From: Akkermansia sp.
Lineage (GTDB): Bacteria; Verrucomicrobiota; Verrucomicrobiia; Verrucomicrobiales; Akkermansiaceae
Assembly (NCBI RefSeq): GCF_020860705.1
Contig: NZ_JAJBTT010000001.1
Location: 1 to 64,000, forward strand
DNA: 64,000 bases
Direction: 5' to 3'
Shown here: positions 27,424 to 36,087 of the stretch, in pieces
Position numbering within the stretch: the first letter of the stretch is position 1
Layout of the letters: each line of letters opens with the position of its first letter
The notes under the pieces: model-generated
Told to the model about the DNA's origin: nothing
Seen by the model: only the letters and a program-made list of their open reading frames with translations
Databases searched by the model: none
Program-made: the position numbers and the translations under genes

Positions 27424-29184
27424 TCAGAACGGAAAATCAGTATCGCCCACCGGGTCCACGGCTTTTTCCTCAAATTTCTTCACGGCTTTCTGCTGGGGAT
27501 TCACGGCACGGACGATAAGAGCCCGGGGAGGCATTTTCCCATGTTGCTTAAATTCGCACTTTTCCTCACACAAATTGCAGGTTTTCAGCCGCGTGCGTTC
27601 CTCTGGCCGTTCCGTAGTGACCGGGCAGGCATGCTCGCACGCGCCGCAGCCAATGCACAGCGAAGGGTCCAGCTTGGGCAGACGGTGCTCCTGTCCATCC
27701 CGCCCCGTGTAGGGAACCGTATAAAGGGCCTTGGTAGGGCAATGCTCCGTACAGGCGCCGCAGTCCATGTCCTCCCGGGCAACCAGGCAGCGGCAGACGT
27801 AAAACTGGGCCACCGCGATACGTGTGGTATCCTTCGTGATTTCCGTCGTATCCCTGTCCGCCGTAATGGGCAGCCTCTGGATGGCGCCCGTGGGGCAGAC
27901 TTCCGCACAGCGGTGGCAGTCGTAAAGGCAGTATTTGGTGGAAAAATCCATCCGGGGCTTCATGAATCCCTTGAGGCCAAGCTGCAAATAGGCCGGCTGG
28001 AGCACATGGGTGGGGCAGTTGGCGATGCACATCTGGCAGCCGGTGCATACGTCCAGAAAACGTTCCAGGGAACCTGCCCCGGGGGGAAGCACGCACTGGG
28101 TGGGGTCCAGCTTTCCGGCGGCGTTTCCCCGGCAGCCGGAAAGGGCGGTGGTGGCCAGACCCGCTGCGGTAGCCCCCAGAAACTGGCGTCGTGAACTTCC
28201 GGCGACGACGGGAGCCGCAACGGCGGAGGAAGGGGGAACGGGAACCGGCGCGGCTTTTTTCTTCCTGGCGGGAACCAGCCGGCGCGTTTTGGTAAACCAG
28301 CGGTAGCGTATTCCCCCTTCGCTGCATGACCGCACGCAGTCGTAGCAAGCTACGCAGCGGGAAGAGTCTATCTTGTATTCCTTCAGGTTCAGGCACTGCG
28401 CCTTGCAGGACTTGATGCATTTGCCGCACTTCTTGCAGGTGGCGGGATCAAAACCCAGCCGGAAGAGGGAAACGCGGGAAAGCAGTCCCAGCAGCGTGCC
28501 CACGGGGCACACCGTATTGCAGTACAGACGCCCTTTCCAGGCGCTCATGACCACCACAAGGCCCAGCATGCCGGCGGAAGCCAGCAGAGCCGGAAAGGCC
28601 ACGGGAAAATAGTTCATGCGGACCAGGTCTGCGGAAGAACTGTCCGCCGCCAGCAGATTGTTCCCCCAGATAGCGGTAGGCCACGCCAGCACATACATGA
28701 TGCGCCCGAAAATGCTGTACGGGTCCAGCCAATTCAGGGACAGCCCGGCCAGTCCCGCCACACAGCAGGCGGCCAGCAATCCCAGGACCACATACCGAAC
28801 CCATGGCACGGGGCGCGAAAACTTTAAAAAACGTTTCGGCGCCATCCAGCGGCGGATCCTGAAAACGATGTCCTGAAAAATCCCCAGCGGACAGAGGAAG
28901 GAACAATACACGCGGCCGAACAACAGCGTGAGCACCAGCAGCACCGCCAGAATCACGGCAGAAACGGCAACCCCGTTCATAGCCCCCAGCATGGATGGAA
29001 CAAACTGCCACTGCGCCAGGGAAAAGGAAGCCTCCATGCCTTCCCCGCCCCCTGTCATGTTCGGCACATTCCACGCGGGAATATGGTGCAGGAAAGCATA
29101 CGCAATCCCGAGGAAGAAAATGACGGCCACCGTCACGCGGAGCCACTTCAGCGGACTGACGAAAAAGGCTTTGATGACTGACAT
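27424..29184 (-). CDS. NapH-like membrane Fe-S protein fused to a Tat-targeted ferredoxin domain
   Basis: A 586-residue protein. The N-terminal half has about five membrane segments with C-x3-C-P motifs (CSFLCP near 94, CNTVCP near 222) as in NapH/RdxA/CcoG-type proteins, then two 4Fe-4S motifs (CKKCGKCIKSCKAQC and CVACYDCVRSC). A Pro/Ala linker leads to an internal twin-arginine motif SRRQFLGATAAG (331-342) and a hydrophobic stretch ending LSGC (Cys351, lipobox-like). Several more 4Fe-4S motifs follow: CTGCQMCIANCPT, CLYDCHRCAEVCPT, CGACTEHCPT and CIGCGACEHACPV. The layout suggests electron transfer from the quinone pool to the outside. DUF362 (29261-30175) precedes it by 76 bp. The partner oxidoreductase is not in the window. 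Confidence 0.8.
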   Translation of the reverse strand: MSVIKAFFVSPLKWLRVTVAVIFFLGIAYAFLHHIPAWNVPNMTGGGEGMEASFSLAQWQFVPSMLGAMNGVAVSAVILAVLLVLTLLFGRVYCSFLCPLGIFQDIVFRIRRWMAPKRFLKFSRPVPWVRYVVLGLLAACCVAGLAGLSLNWLDPYSIFGRIMYVLAWPTAIWGNNLLAADSSSADLVRMNYFPVAFPALLASAGMLGLVVVMSAWKGRLYCNTVCPVGTLLGLLSRVSLFRLGFDPATCKKCGKCIKSCKAQCLNLKEYKIDSSRCVACYDCVRSCSEGGIRYRWFTKTRRLVPARKKKAAPVPVPPSSAVAAPVVAGSSRRQFLGATAAGLATTALSGCRGNAAGKLDPTQCVLPPGAGSLERFLDVCTGCQMCIANCPTHVLQPAYLQLGLKGFMKPRMDFSTKYCLYDCHRCAEVCPTGAIQRLPITADRDTTEITKDTTRIAVAQFYVCRCLVAREDMDCGACTEHCPTKALYTVPYTGRDGQEHRLPKLDPSLCIGCGACEHACPVTTERPEERTRLKTCNLCEEKCEFKQHGKMPPRALIVRAVNPQQKAVKKFEEKAVDPVGDTDFPF

Positions 29185-29260
29185 ATCAATAATAAACCCG
29201 CCCGGGGCGGAAAGTTGCTCCCCTCCGCGTCATCCGCAGGAGGGGAGGGAAAGCGCCGCC

Positions 29261-30175
29261 TCAGGCCATGTTGATACGGCGGATGTTGAGCTTGGAAAGG
29301 TCCGCGGTACCCAGCCCCATCTCTTCTCCCAGCTGCACATGGCGGATTTTTCCGGCCTTGTTCAGCAGGGCTGCGCCTGCGGCGTCAATGGCGACGATGT
29401 CACGGGAGGCCAGAAGAGTTTTGCGCTCCACCAGGTCATTCGTGTCCTTCCCTACGGGGCCGTTGCGCACCATCGGCATATAGGCGTCCAGCACGCACAG
29501 GTCCGGCTTGCGGAAGTATACGGCGTCCGCAATGCACTGGTGCAAGTCGTTCTTATGCATGGCGCCCCGGTCCCAGACAGTACCCATCACGTTCTTCATG
29601 CAGGCGGTCATTTCAGAACCGCTGTGGTGCTTGAGCGGGGGACAGGTGATGTAAACGTCTGCTTCCAGCACGGCCTTGTGCACCTTGGCGGAAGTGAATT
29701 TCTTGGCCTTCGGGTTTTCCGTCTGAACGTATTGCCCTTCATTGCCACCGTCCACCATCACGCCTCCGGCTTTTTCCACGGCCTCTTTCACGCCGCTGCC
29801 TTCATAGGCGCCGTTATGGCAGCAGTGGTCAAAAACCCGGACTTCCTTCGCCCCCGCCTGCTTGCACAGCTCCACCAGCGTGGCTACGGTTTCAGGATGA
29901 GTGTTGGAACCGAATTCCGGAGCCTTGTTCCAGCCGATGTTCGGCTTGATCACGACGGTCTGGCCCGGCTTGACAAAGGCCTGCATGCCGCCCAGCGTAT
30001 CCACGGCCTTCTTCACCATCTCTGCACGGGTGCCGTTGCGGACTGCTACCAGGTCCGGAATGCCGGATGACGCCGGGGCTCCGGCCTCCTGGGCGAACAG
30101 GGAATCCATGTCCGATATGGCTGCAAGCGCTCCTACGGCGGCAGTCCCTTTTAAAAAAGTACGTCTGTCAGTCAT
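29261..30175 (-). CDS. Tat-exported DUF362 protein
   Basis: A 304-residue protein with a twin-arginine signal (MTDRRTFLKGTAAVGALAA) and a DUF362 domain over most of its length. Typical DUF362 segments are GQTVVIKPNIGWN, FDHCCHNG, CPPLKHHSGSEMTACMKNVMG and the ending SLDIVAIDAAGAALL-like region. DUF362 proteins often pair with 4Fe-4S proteins, and here the gene is 76 bp upstream of a membrane Fe-S protein on the same strand. The function of the family is unknown. No cysteine cluster of its own is seen apart from scattered cysteines. Confidence 0.8.
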   Translation of the reverse strand: MTDRRTFLKGTAAVGALAAISDMDSLFAQEAGAPASSGIPDLVAVRNGTRAEMVKKAVDTLGGMQAFVKPGQTVVIKPNIGWNKAPEFGSNTHPETVATLVELCKQAGAKEVRVFDHCCHNGAYEGSGVKEAVEKAGGVMVDGGNEGQYVQTENPKAKKFTSAKVHKAVLEADVYITCPPLKHHSGSEMTACMKNVMGTVWDRGAMHKNDLHQCIADAVYFRKPDLCVLDAYMPMVRNGPVGKDTNDLVERKTLLASRDIVAIDAAGAALLNKAGKIRHVQLGEEMGLGTADLSKLNIRRINMA

Positions 30176-30338
30176 TTTCGTTGTAAAGTCAGTGGTTCAT
30201 TTCTGCATGCAGAAGCATGGGCAAGGTTTCATTCTCTTTTCTAACATACGTTCCCTGAAAAAACAACCTGTCATCCTTTCTACACAGAAATTTTATAAAC
30301 GAATTGTCATACAACCGCCGCTCTTATACAACCCGGTC

Positions 30339-30914
30339 ATGAAATGCTCCCTGCTCAGCCGTCCCCTCACCTGCGCGCATGACTGGATCCGCAACGTCGT
30401 GCTTCCCGGGGATACGGTGGTGGACGCCACGGCAGGCAACGGGCACGACACGGTTTTCCTGGCCCGTCTGGCCGGTCCTGCCGGGCAGGTGCATGCTTTT
30501 GACGTGCAGGAGGAAGCTATCCGCGCCACCAGGGAACGCCTGGAGGAAGCGGGGCTGCTTACTCCCGCCGTTCATCTCCATCTTGCCAGCCATGACCGCC
30601 TGGCAGAACTGGTCGGCGGCCCCGTGAAAGCCGTCGTCTTCAATCTGGGCTATCTGCCGGGCGGGGATAAAAAAACGGTCACCAGGACGGACTGCACCCT
30701 GGCGGCGCTGGAACAGGCCGCAGCCCTCATCGCTCCAAACGGCCTTCTCAGCGTCATGTGCTATCCCGGCCATGAAGGAGGGGATGTGGAAGCGGAAGCC
30801 GTGGAAGCCTTCCTTTCCCGGCTGCCCCATCATTCCTGGCGCACCGGCAAATACCAGCTGCTGAATACCGCCTCCCCTGCCCCCTTTCAGATCTGCGCGT
30901 TCAGGCTGGACTGA
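30339..30914 (+). CDS. class I SAM-dependent methyltransferase (YtqB-like)
   Basis: A 191-residue methyltransferase starting MKCSLLSRPLTCAHDWIRNV. The SAM-binding glycine loop is VVDATAGNGHDTVFLARL, the acidic motif II is HAFDVQEEA, and VVFNLGYLPGGDK carries the N-L-G-Y-L-P-G motif of the YtqB/putative rRNA methylase family. Upstream extensions of this frame to 29901 overlap the DUF362 gene and are not coding. The substrate is not known with certainty; tRNA or rRNA has been suggested for the family. Confidence 0.88.
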   Translation: MKCSLLSRPLTCAHDWIRNVVLPGDTVVDATAGNGHDTVFLARLAGPAGQVHAFDVQEEAIRATRERLEEAGLLTPAVHLHLASHDRLAELVGGPVKAVVFNLGYLPGGDKKTVTRTDCTLAALEQAAALIAPNGLLSVMCYPGHEGGDVEAEAVEAFLSRLPHHSWRTGKYQLLNTASPAPFQICAFRLD

Positions 30915-31022
30915 CCATTCCCGGATTCCTCTGCCGGATCTTCTCCCCGCCCCTTTCGGACGCAAGCTCCGTTCCGCCATAATCCTCTTGAATTCAACCC
31001 ATGCCTGAGTAAGGTGGAAGAC

Positions 31023-31868
31023 ATGAATATCCAACATATACGCCGCGGCTTTACAGTGGCCGCCGCCTGCAGCCTCTCCCTGTTGGCGACAAACTTCGCC
31101 ACCGCCCAGCAGCCGGAGGAAAGCCAGGACCCGTTGCAGGGATTGAATATCCAGGAGGGACCGGGAACGCTGCGTTTGAAAACCATCGCGGAAGTCAAGC
31201 TTCCGGGGGGATGCATTTACCTGAACGGCACGGATACCTCCAGGCTGATGAAGCGGCTGGGCAACCCGTCGAAAGGAGGGGAACTGGGCAGCGTGCTGGG
31301 GGACCACTGCATCGCCGTGTTTGAATTTGACCCGGTAGGCTATGTGAAGGACGATGAGAAGGACGACCTGGACCCGGACGAATTGATGGACAGCCTCCGG
31401 AAAAACACCGCGGAAGCCAACAAGGAACGCGCCAAAATGGGAGCGGCGCCCATGTACATCAAAGGCTGGTATAAAAAACCCTATTACGATGAAGGGACTC
31501 ACAATCTGGAATGGATCATCACCGGAGAAAGCGAGGGCGTGGACAACCTGAACGTCAACACCCGCATCCTGGGCCGCAAGGGAGTCATGACCGTGACGCT
31601 CATCACCGCTCCTGAAACGATTGACCAGGACTTGCCGGTTTACCGGAAATGGCTGGAAGGATTTGACTACCAGGCGGGGCAGAAGTACGGGGAATACCGC
31701 TCCGGAGACAAGGTGGCTGAATACGGCCTGATGGCCCTGGTTGCCGGCGGCGGCGCGGCGGCGCTCGCCAAAGGCGGCTTTTTCAAATCATTCTGGAAGC
31801 TCATCGTAGCCGGATTGGCCGCAGCCGGAGCCTTCATCAAAAAATTCTTTAAGAAAAAGCAATCCTGA
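31023..31868 (+). CDS. DUF2167 membrane-associated protein
   Basis: A 281-residue protein with a signal peptide (about 1-30, ending ATNFATAQ) and a DUF2167 domain, recognised from VLGDHCIAVFEFDPVGYVKDDEKDD, MYIKGWYKKPYYD and NTRILGRKGVMTVTLI. The C-terminus has a hydrophobic, Gly/Ala-rich stretch (ALVAGGGAAALA) followed by a second one and a lysine-rich end, so it is probably anchored in the inner membrane. AAGGTGG before the ATG at 31023 is one of the few good Shine-Dalgarno sequences seen; a GTG at 31014 is in frame. The following gene starts 12 bp later. Function unknown. Confidence 0.75.
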   Translation: MNIQHIRRGFTVAAACSLSLLATNFATAQQPEESQDPLQGLNIQEGPGTLRLKTIAEVKLPGGCIYLNGTDTSRLMKRLGNPSKGGELGSVLGDHCIAVFEFDPVGYVKDDEKDDLDPDELMDSLRKNTAEANKERAKMGAAPMYIKGWYKKPYYDEGTHNLEWIITGESEGVDNLNVNTRILGRKGVMTVTLITAPETIDQDLPVYRKWLEGFDYQAGQKYGEYRSGDKVAEYGLMALVAGGGAAALAKGGFFKSFWKLIVAGLAAAGAFIKKFFKKKQS

Positions 31869-31880
31869 CAACCGCGGCGG

Positions 31881-33014
31881 ATGAGCGATGAACAAACCAC
31901 CTTCCTTCTCCTGGCCGTTCTTTACCTGGTGGAATGCTGCCTGATCGCCGGGAAAGACGCCGTTCTTTTTCTTCCCGGTCCGCTGGGGCGCTGCTGGAGG
32001 GCTCAGGAGGCAGGAAAAGGCATGGCCATCCGGCACGGGTTCCTGGCCATCTTGCCGCCCCTGGCTCCTTGGCGGCTTGCAGTGCTCAGCTCTCCTTGTC
32101 CCCTCCTGTTTCATCCTGCCGGAATCATCCACCGGGAAACGGGAAGGGAAATACGGTGGGAAGAAATAAACGCCCTCTCTGTGGAAAGCTCCCGGCTCTG
32201 CATCAACGGCGCCTCCTTTGCCCGTTTTCAGGATGAGGGCATGGCCGCAGCCGTCATGAACCAGCTAAACGCCCTTCGTTCCGGAACGCCAGAAAAGCGG
32301 ACGGCTGCCCTCCGCAGCTTCCCCTCCCTCCGGGGGCATCCCGGCACTGTCAGGAGGGCCGTTCAGCGGATGGAGCGGCTCACCCTGCCCCTCCGTCTTC
32401 TGGGAACGGTGCAACTCCTGGCCATGTTTGCACTGCCTCCGTTACTTTTTCATCTATTGCCGCCGGGAGCGGCCTTCCTGCTTTCCGCCGCCCTGATTTT
32501 TCTGACCGGATGGAGCATCGCCGGATTGTTTTTCCGCATTCACCGGAAACTGTACCCGGAACGCCGGGGAGAACGGTGGGGCAAACTGTTCCATTTCCTG
32601 CTGTATCCTCCAAGCACCGCAAGAGCTGCGCAATCCCTCTCCCTGCCGCTGGGCCGCCGTTATCATCCGGCGGCATGGGCCTGCGCCCTGCTTCCGGTAC
32701 GCCACCGCCGCCCCTTCCTGTCCCGGCTGCTCCGGGAGGCCCGCTATCCCGTTCCGGGGCCGGCCTCTTCTCCTGACACGGCAGAACGGTTCCGGAAAGC
32801 CTGCCGGGAAGAATACGAAAACCTGCACGCCTATCTGGAACACTGCGGAACTCTCCCTCCAGAGGAAGAACCGGAATGGAAAGAAAGCGACGGATGTACG
32901 CGGTACTGTCCCCGGTGCTTGGGCATTTACCGGACGGAAGCGGAGGCATGCCCAGCCTGTCCCGGCATCTCCCTCCGGCCTCTCCCTGCACACAGGGAAG
33001 AGCCAAAATCCTGA
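31881..33014 (+). CDS. membrane protein with C-terminal zinc-ribbon-like motif, unknown function
   Basis: A 377-residue protein. Hydrophobic segments lie at about 5-25, 45-70, 172-195 and 200-220, with Arg-rich linkers. The C-terminal region has CTRYCPRCLGIYRTEAEACPACPG, a treble-clef or zinc-ribbon-like arrangement of cysteine pairs. It follows the DUF2167 gene by 12 bp and is probably cotranscribed with it. The low-complexity, Arg/Pro-rich composition weakens confidence, but the length and the cysteine pattern favour a real gene. I do not recognise the family. Confidence 0.6.
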   Translation: MSDEQTTFLLLAVLYLVECCLIAGKDAVLFLPGPLGRCWRAQEAGKGMAIRHGFLAILPPLAPWRLAVLSSPCPLLFHPAGIIHRETGREIRWEEINALSVESSRLCINGASFARFQDEGMAAAVMNQLNALRSGTPEKRTAALRSFPSLRGHPGTVRRAVQRMERLTLPLRLLGTVQLLAMFALPPLLFHLLPPGAAFLLSAALIFLTGWSIAGLFFRIHRKLYPERRGERWGKLFHFLLYPPSTARAAQSLSLPLGRRYHPAAWACALLPVRHRRPFLSRLLREARYPVPGPASSPDTAERFRKACREEYENLHAYLEHCGTLPPEEEPEWKESDGCTRYCPRCLGIYRTEAEACPACPGISLRPLPAHREEPKS

Positions 33015-33071
33015 TTTTCCCCGCAGGTACACGACAGGAAATTCCCTCACAGAGGACCGTTTCCGGCGTTT

Positions 33072-33692
33072 TCAGTCCCGGTGTTCCTTCATCCACTCCA
33101 CCACCTGAGCCAGAGCGCGGGCGCGGTGCGACATGGAATTCTTCACTTCCATGGGAAGCTGGGCAAAACTCCGGTCATGGCCTTCCGGAACAAACAGGGG
33201 ATCATAACCGAATCCCCCTTCCCCGGCCGGTTCTGTCAGCATGTGGCCCTCCACGGAACCGGAAAACTCCGCCAATACGCGGCCGTTCCTGGCAAGCACC
33301 ATCACGCAGCGGAACCGTGCGGAAGGCTTGTCCCCCCGCCGGACTCCGGCGCGCCGCAATTCCTCCATCATGTGGAGATTGTTCCGCGCGTGGTTCCCTT
33401 CCTCCCCGCCGAAGGAGGAAGACCAGACGCCGGGACGGCCGTCCAGCACATCCACTTCCAATCCGGAATCATCCGCCAGCAGGACGCCGGGAATACATTT
33501 GGAGGCGGAAAGCGCCTTCAGCGTGGCGTTCTCCGTAAACGTGACTCCCGTTTCATCCACGGGAGGCGCCTGAGGATAGTCGGAAAGGTCCTTCACTTCC
33601 CATTTCCCGGCCAGCATGGCGCGGATTTCCCCGGTCTTGTGGGCGTTGCGCGTGGCGACTACCAGCAGAGGCAATGCTTGTTCCATCATCAT
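33072..33692 (-). CDS. rdgB: XTP/dITP diphosphatase (RdgB/HAM1)
   Basis: A 206-residue nucleotide-sanitising pyrophosphatase that removes xanthosine and inosine triphosphates. Signature segments are VVATRNAHKTGEIRAM near the start, TFTENATLKA, LADDSGLEVDVLDGRPGVWSS, GGFGYDPLF and the C-terminal MSHRARAL. The methionine run at the start leaves the exact first residue open. It lies 41 bp downstream of xthA-type gene 33734-34495 on the same strand, a plausible pairing of two genome-protection functions. Confidence 0.93.
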   Translation of the reverse strand: MMMEQALPLLVVATRNAHKTGEIRAMLAGKWEVKDLSDYPQAPPVDETGVTFTENATLKALSASKCIPGVLLADDSGLEVDVLDGRPGVWSSSFGGEEGNHARNNLHMMEELRRAGVRRGDKPSARFRCVMVLARNGRVLAEFSGSVEGHMLTEPAGEGGFGYDPLFVPEGHDRSFAQLPMEVKNSMSHRARALAQVVEWMKEHRD

Positions 33693-33733
33693 GAATTTCT
33701 TTTGAAGTTAAAAAACATAGGGAAAGACGACGC

Positions 33734-34495
33734 TCAGCAGTCGATCTCCAGGCTGACGGGGCAATGGTCGGACCCTGTCACGTCCGCATGGATGGAGGCC
33801 CCCTTCACCCTGGAAGCCAGCGGATTGGAAACGCAAAAATAGTCAATCCGCCACCCCAGGTTCCGCACACGGGCTGCGCCCCAGTAGGACCACCAGCTGT
33901 ACCAGCCCTGTTCCCCGGGATGCAACAAGCGGAACGTATCCGTAAACCCGGCCTCAAGCAGCTTTGTAAACCCGGCGCGCTCCTGATCGCTGAACCCGGC
34001 GGAAAAACGGTTCTCTTCGGGCTGGGCAATGTCGAGCTCCTGGTGGGCCACATTCAGGTCTCCGCAAAAAACAACCGGCTTGACCGCCGCCAGGGCCGCC
34101 ACGTAATTGCGGAACGCCGCATCCCACTGTTCCCGGTAAGGAAGGCGCGCCAAGGCTCCCTGTGAATTGGGAGTATAGCAGTTGACCAGATAAAATTGTT
34201 CAAACTCCATCGTGCACACGCGCCCCTCCCGGTCATGCTCCGGGCAGCCGATTCCGGTGGACGTGGAAAGGGGCTGCACCCGGCTGAGAATCAGCACTCC
34301 GGAGTAACCGGCCTTCTCCGCCGGATTCCAAAGCTGGTAGGGCCAGGAGGAAAGCCACAAGTCATTCACCTGTTCCGGACGCGCCTTGATTTCCTGGAGG
34401 CAGAGGACGTCCGGCTCCAGCGCCTCCATCGCATCCCCCATTCCCTTGCCAAGAATCGCCCTCAATCCGTTCACGTTCCATGAAACGAGTTTCAT
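33734..34495 (-). CDS. xth: exodeoxyribonuclease III (AP endonuclease)
   Basis: A 253-residue enzyme of the Exo III/APE family that cuts DNA at abasic sites and trims 3' ends. Catalytic segments are LVSWNVNGLRA, LCLQEIKA with the metal-binding glutamate, FCGDLNVAH with the catalytic aspartate and asparagine, WRIDYF, and SDHCPV near the C-terminus. The length is typical. It reads away from the nusA leader, so the 34.5-34.75 kb interval holds divergent promoters. Confidence 0.94.
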   Translation of the reverse strand: MKLVSWNVNGLRAILGKGMGDAMEALEPDVLCLQEIKARPEQVNDLWLSSWPYQLWNPAEKAGYSGVLILSRVQPLSTSTGIGCPEHDREGRVCTMEFEQFYLVNCYTPNSQGALARLPYREQWDAAFRNYVAALAAVKPVVFCGDLNVAHQELDIAQPEENRFSAGFSDQERAGFTKLLEAGFTDTFRLLHPGEQGWYSWWSYWGAARVRNLGWRIDYFCVSNPLASRVKGASIHADVTGSDHCPVSLEIDC

Positions 34496-34694
34496 GCACG
34501 CATACTTCCCGTTTTTACCGGTTCCGTCAAGCCCTCAAACACCCCCGCCGCACCCCCTTCCGGGACCCCGTTGAAAATCCTTCTTCCGGAATCATCTCCA
34601 ATCTTTTGCATGCCGCATAGAACAAGCGTTTTTTCTTGCCAGAACCTCCCCCTCATGCTTACTTAAATAGGCAAACACCCCGAGAGACACTCGA

Positions 34695-34722
34695 GAGTGG
34701 GTCTGTCGACCCGCTCTTTTTT
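34695..34722 (+). terminator. intrinsic terminator in the nusA leader (possible attenuator)
   Basis: A stem GAGTGGGTC with GACCCGCTC (one T-G wobble), a 4-nt loop and six Ts lie 28 bp before the nusA ATG on the plus strand. No gene precedes it on this strand; the neighbour to the left reads the other way. A terminator here can only act on a short leader transcript, so it may be an attenuator of nusA-infB, or the end of a small RNA. The hairpin is direct observation; the role is inference. Confidence 0.65.
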
Positions 34723-34749
34723 GTCTATCCATCACACTCCTCCACACTC

Positions 34750-36045
34750 ATGACAAACGATATTAAAGCTTTGATTGACTACTACGAGAGGGAAAAAGGA
34801 CTCTCCCGTGAAAAAATTCTTCTCGCTCTGGAATCCGCCTTTCTCTCCGCCTACCGCAAGATGGTTCCCGGTTCCGGCAGCATCAATTACCTGAGGGCTG
34901 AAATCAATGTGGACAAGGGCAAGGTGCGCATCTTTGCAGACCTGGAAGTGGTGCCGGATGAAGAGTATTCCGACAAATTCAACCAGATTCCCCTGTCTCT
35001 GGCCGTCAAACTGGACCAGAACGCCGTGCTGCACGATCTCCTTCCCACCAACATCACGCCCAAGGGCTTTGGCCGCATTGCCGTGCAGACTGCACGCCAG
35101 ACCATGCTCCAGAAGCTGCTGGATGCGGAAAAGGAAATGCTCTACGACGAGTTCAAGGACCGTGCCGGCGATCTGGTGACGGGCACCATCCGCCGCTTTG
35201 AAAAGGGGGACATCTTTGTGGACCTCGGCAAATTCGAAGGCGTGATGACCTCCCGGGAACGAGTCCCGAATGAAGATTACAGCGTCGGCGACCGCATGCG
35301 CTTCTACGTCGTGGAAGTACGCACGGAAGCCCGTGGCCCGGAAGTCATCCTCTCCCGCAGCCATCCGAACCTGGTGCGCCGCCTCTTTGAATCGGAAGTA
35401 GTGGAAATAGGAGACCAGACCGTGGAAATCCACGGCATTGCCCGTGAAGCCGGCTACCGCACCAAGGTGGCCGTCATCAGCCATGACGACAAGGTGGACC
35501 CCGTGGGGGCATGCGTAGGCATGCGCGGCGCCCGCGTCAAGAACATCGTCCGGGAACTCAACAATGAAAAAGTGGACATCCTGGAATGGACGGAAGACCC
35601 CGTCACCTTCGTCCGGGAAGCCCTCAGCCCCGTGGAACCGCGGGAAATCACCGTGGACGAAGAAGCCAAAAAGATCTTCGTCATCGTCCAGGATGACAAG
35701 GACCTCTCCAAGGCCATCGGCCGCAGGGGCCAGAACGCCCGCCTCACCTCCCGCCTGATGGGCTGGGACGTCCAGGTGCGCGTCTTTGACGTCCAGGAAG
35801 AAGAAAAACGCCAGAACCAGGCGGCGGCCGAGGAAGTGATGCGCCAATGCCAGGCCGCGGCCAAGACCCTCAGCGAACAACTGGAAATTCCGGAAGAAAC
35901 CGCCATGGGCCTGGTAACCATGGGAGGAACGGACCTGGTAGCCCTCACCGGATTTGAAGCTTCCGACATCGCGGAAAGCATGGGCATTCCCGCAGAGGAA
36001 GCAGCCCAGATCCTGGACAAGGCCCGGGACCTCATCTCCCAATAA
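34750..36045 (+). CDS. nusA: transcription termination/antitermination factor NusA
   Basis: A 431-residue protein. The N-terminal RNA-polymerase-binding domain starts MTNDIKALIDYYEREKGLS. The S1 domain follows (GDLVTGTIRRFEKGDIFVDLG), then two KH domains (DPVGACVGMRGARVKNIV and the second with KAIGRRGQNARLTSRLMGW), and a helical C-terminal acidic-repeat-like segment. The start at 34750 is chosen over an in-frame extension to 34636, which would include the leader terminator. The usual first gene rimP is absent upstream; infB and rbfA follow, so the operon is nusA-infB-rbfA. Confidence 0.94.
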   Translation: MTNDIKALIDYYEREKGLSREKILLALESAFLSAYRKMVPGSGSINYLRAEINVDKGKVRIFADLEVVPDEEYSDKFNQIPLSLAVKLDQNAVLHDLLPTNITPKGFGRIAVQTARQTMLQKLLDAEKEMLYDEFKDRAGDLVTGTIRRFEKGDIFVDLGKFEGVMTSRERVPNEDYSVGDRMRFYVVEVRTEARGPEVILSRSHPNLVRRLFESEVVEIGDQTVEIHGIAREAGYRTKVAVISHDDKVDPVGACVGMRGARVKNIVRELNNEKVDILEWTEDPVTFVREALSPVEPREITVDEEAKKIFVIVQDDKDLSKAIGRRGQNARLTSRLMGWDVQVRVFDVQEEEKRQNQAAAEEVMRQCQAAAKTLSEQLEIPEETAMGLVTMGGTDLVALTGFEASDIAESMGIPAEEAAQILDKARDLISQ

Positions 36046-36087
36046 CCATTGAGCGCGGCGCTCAATATCTAACAAACTTAAATTAAG

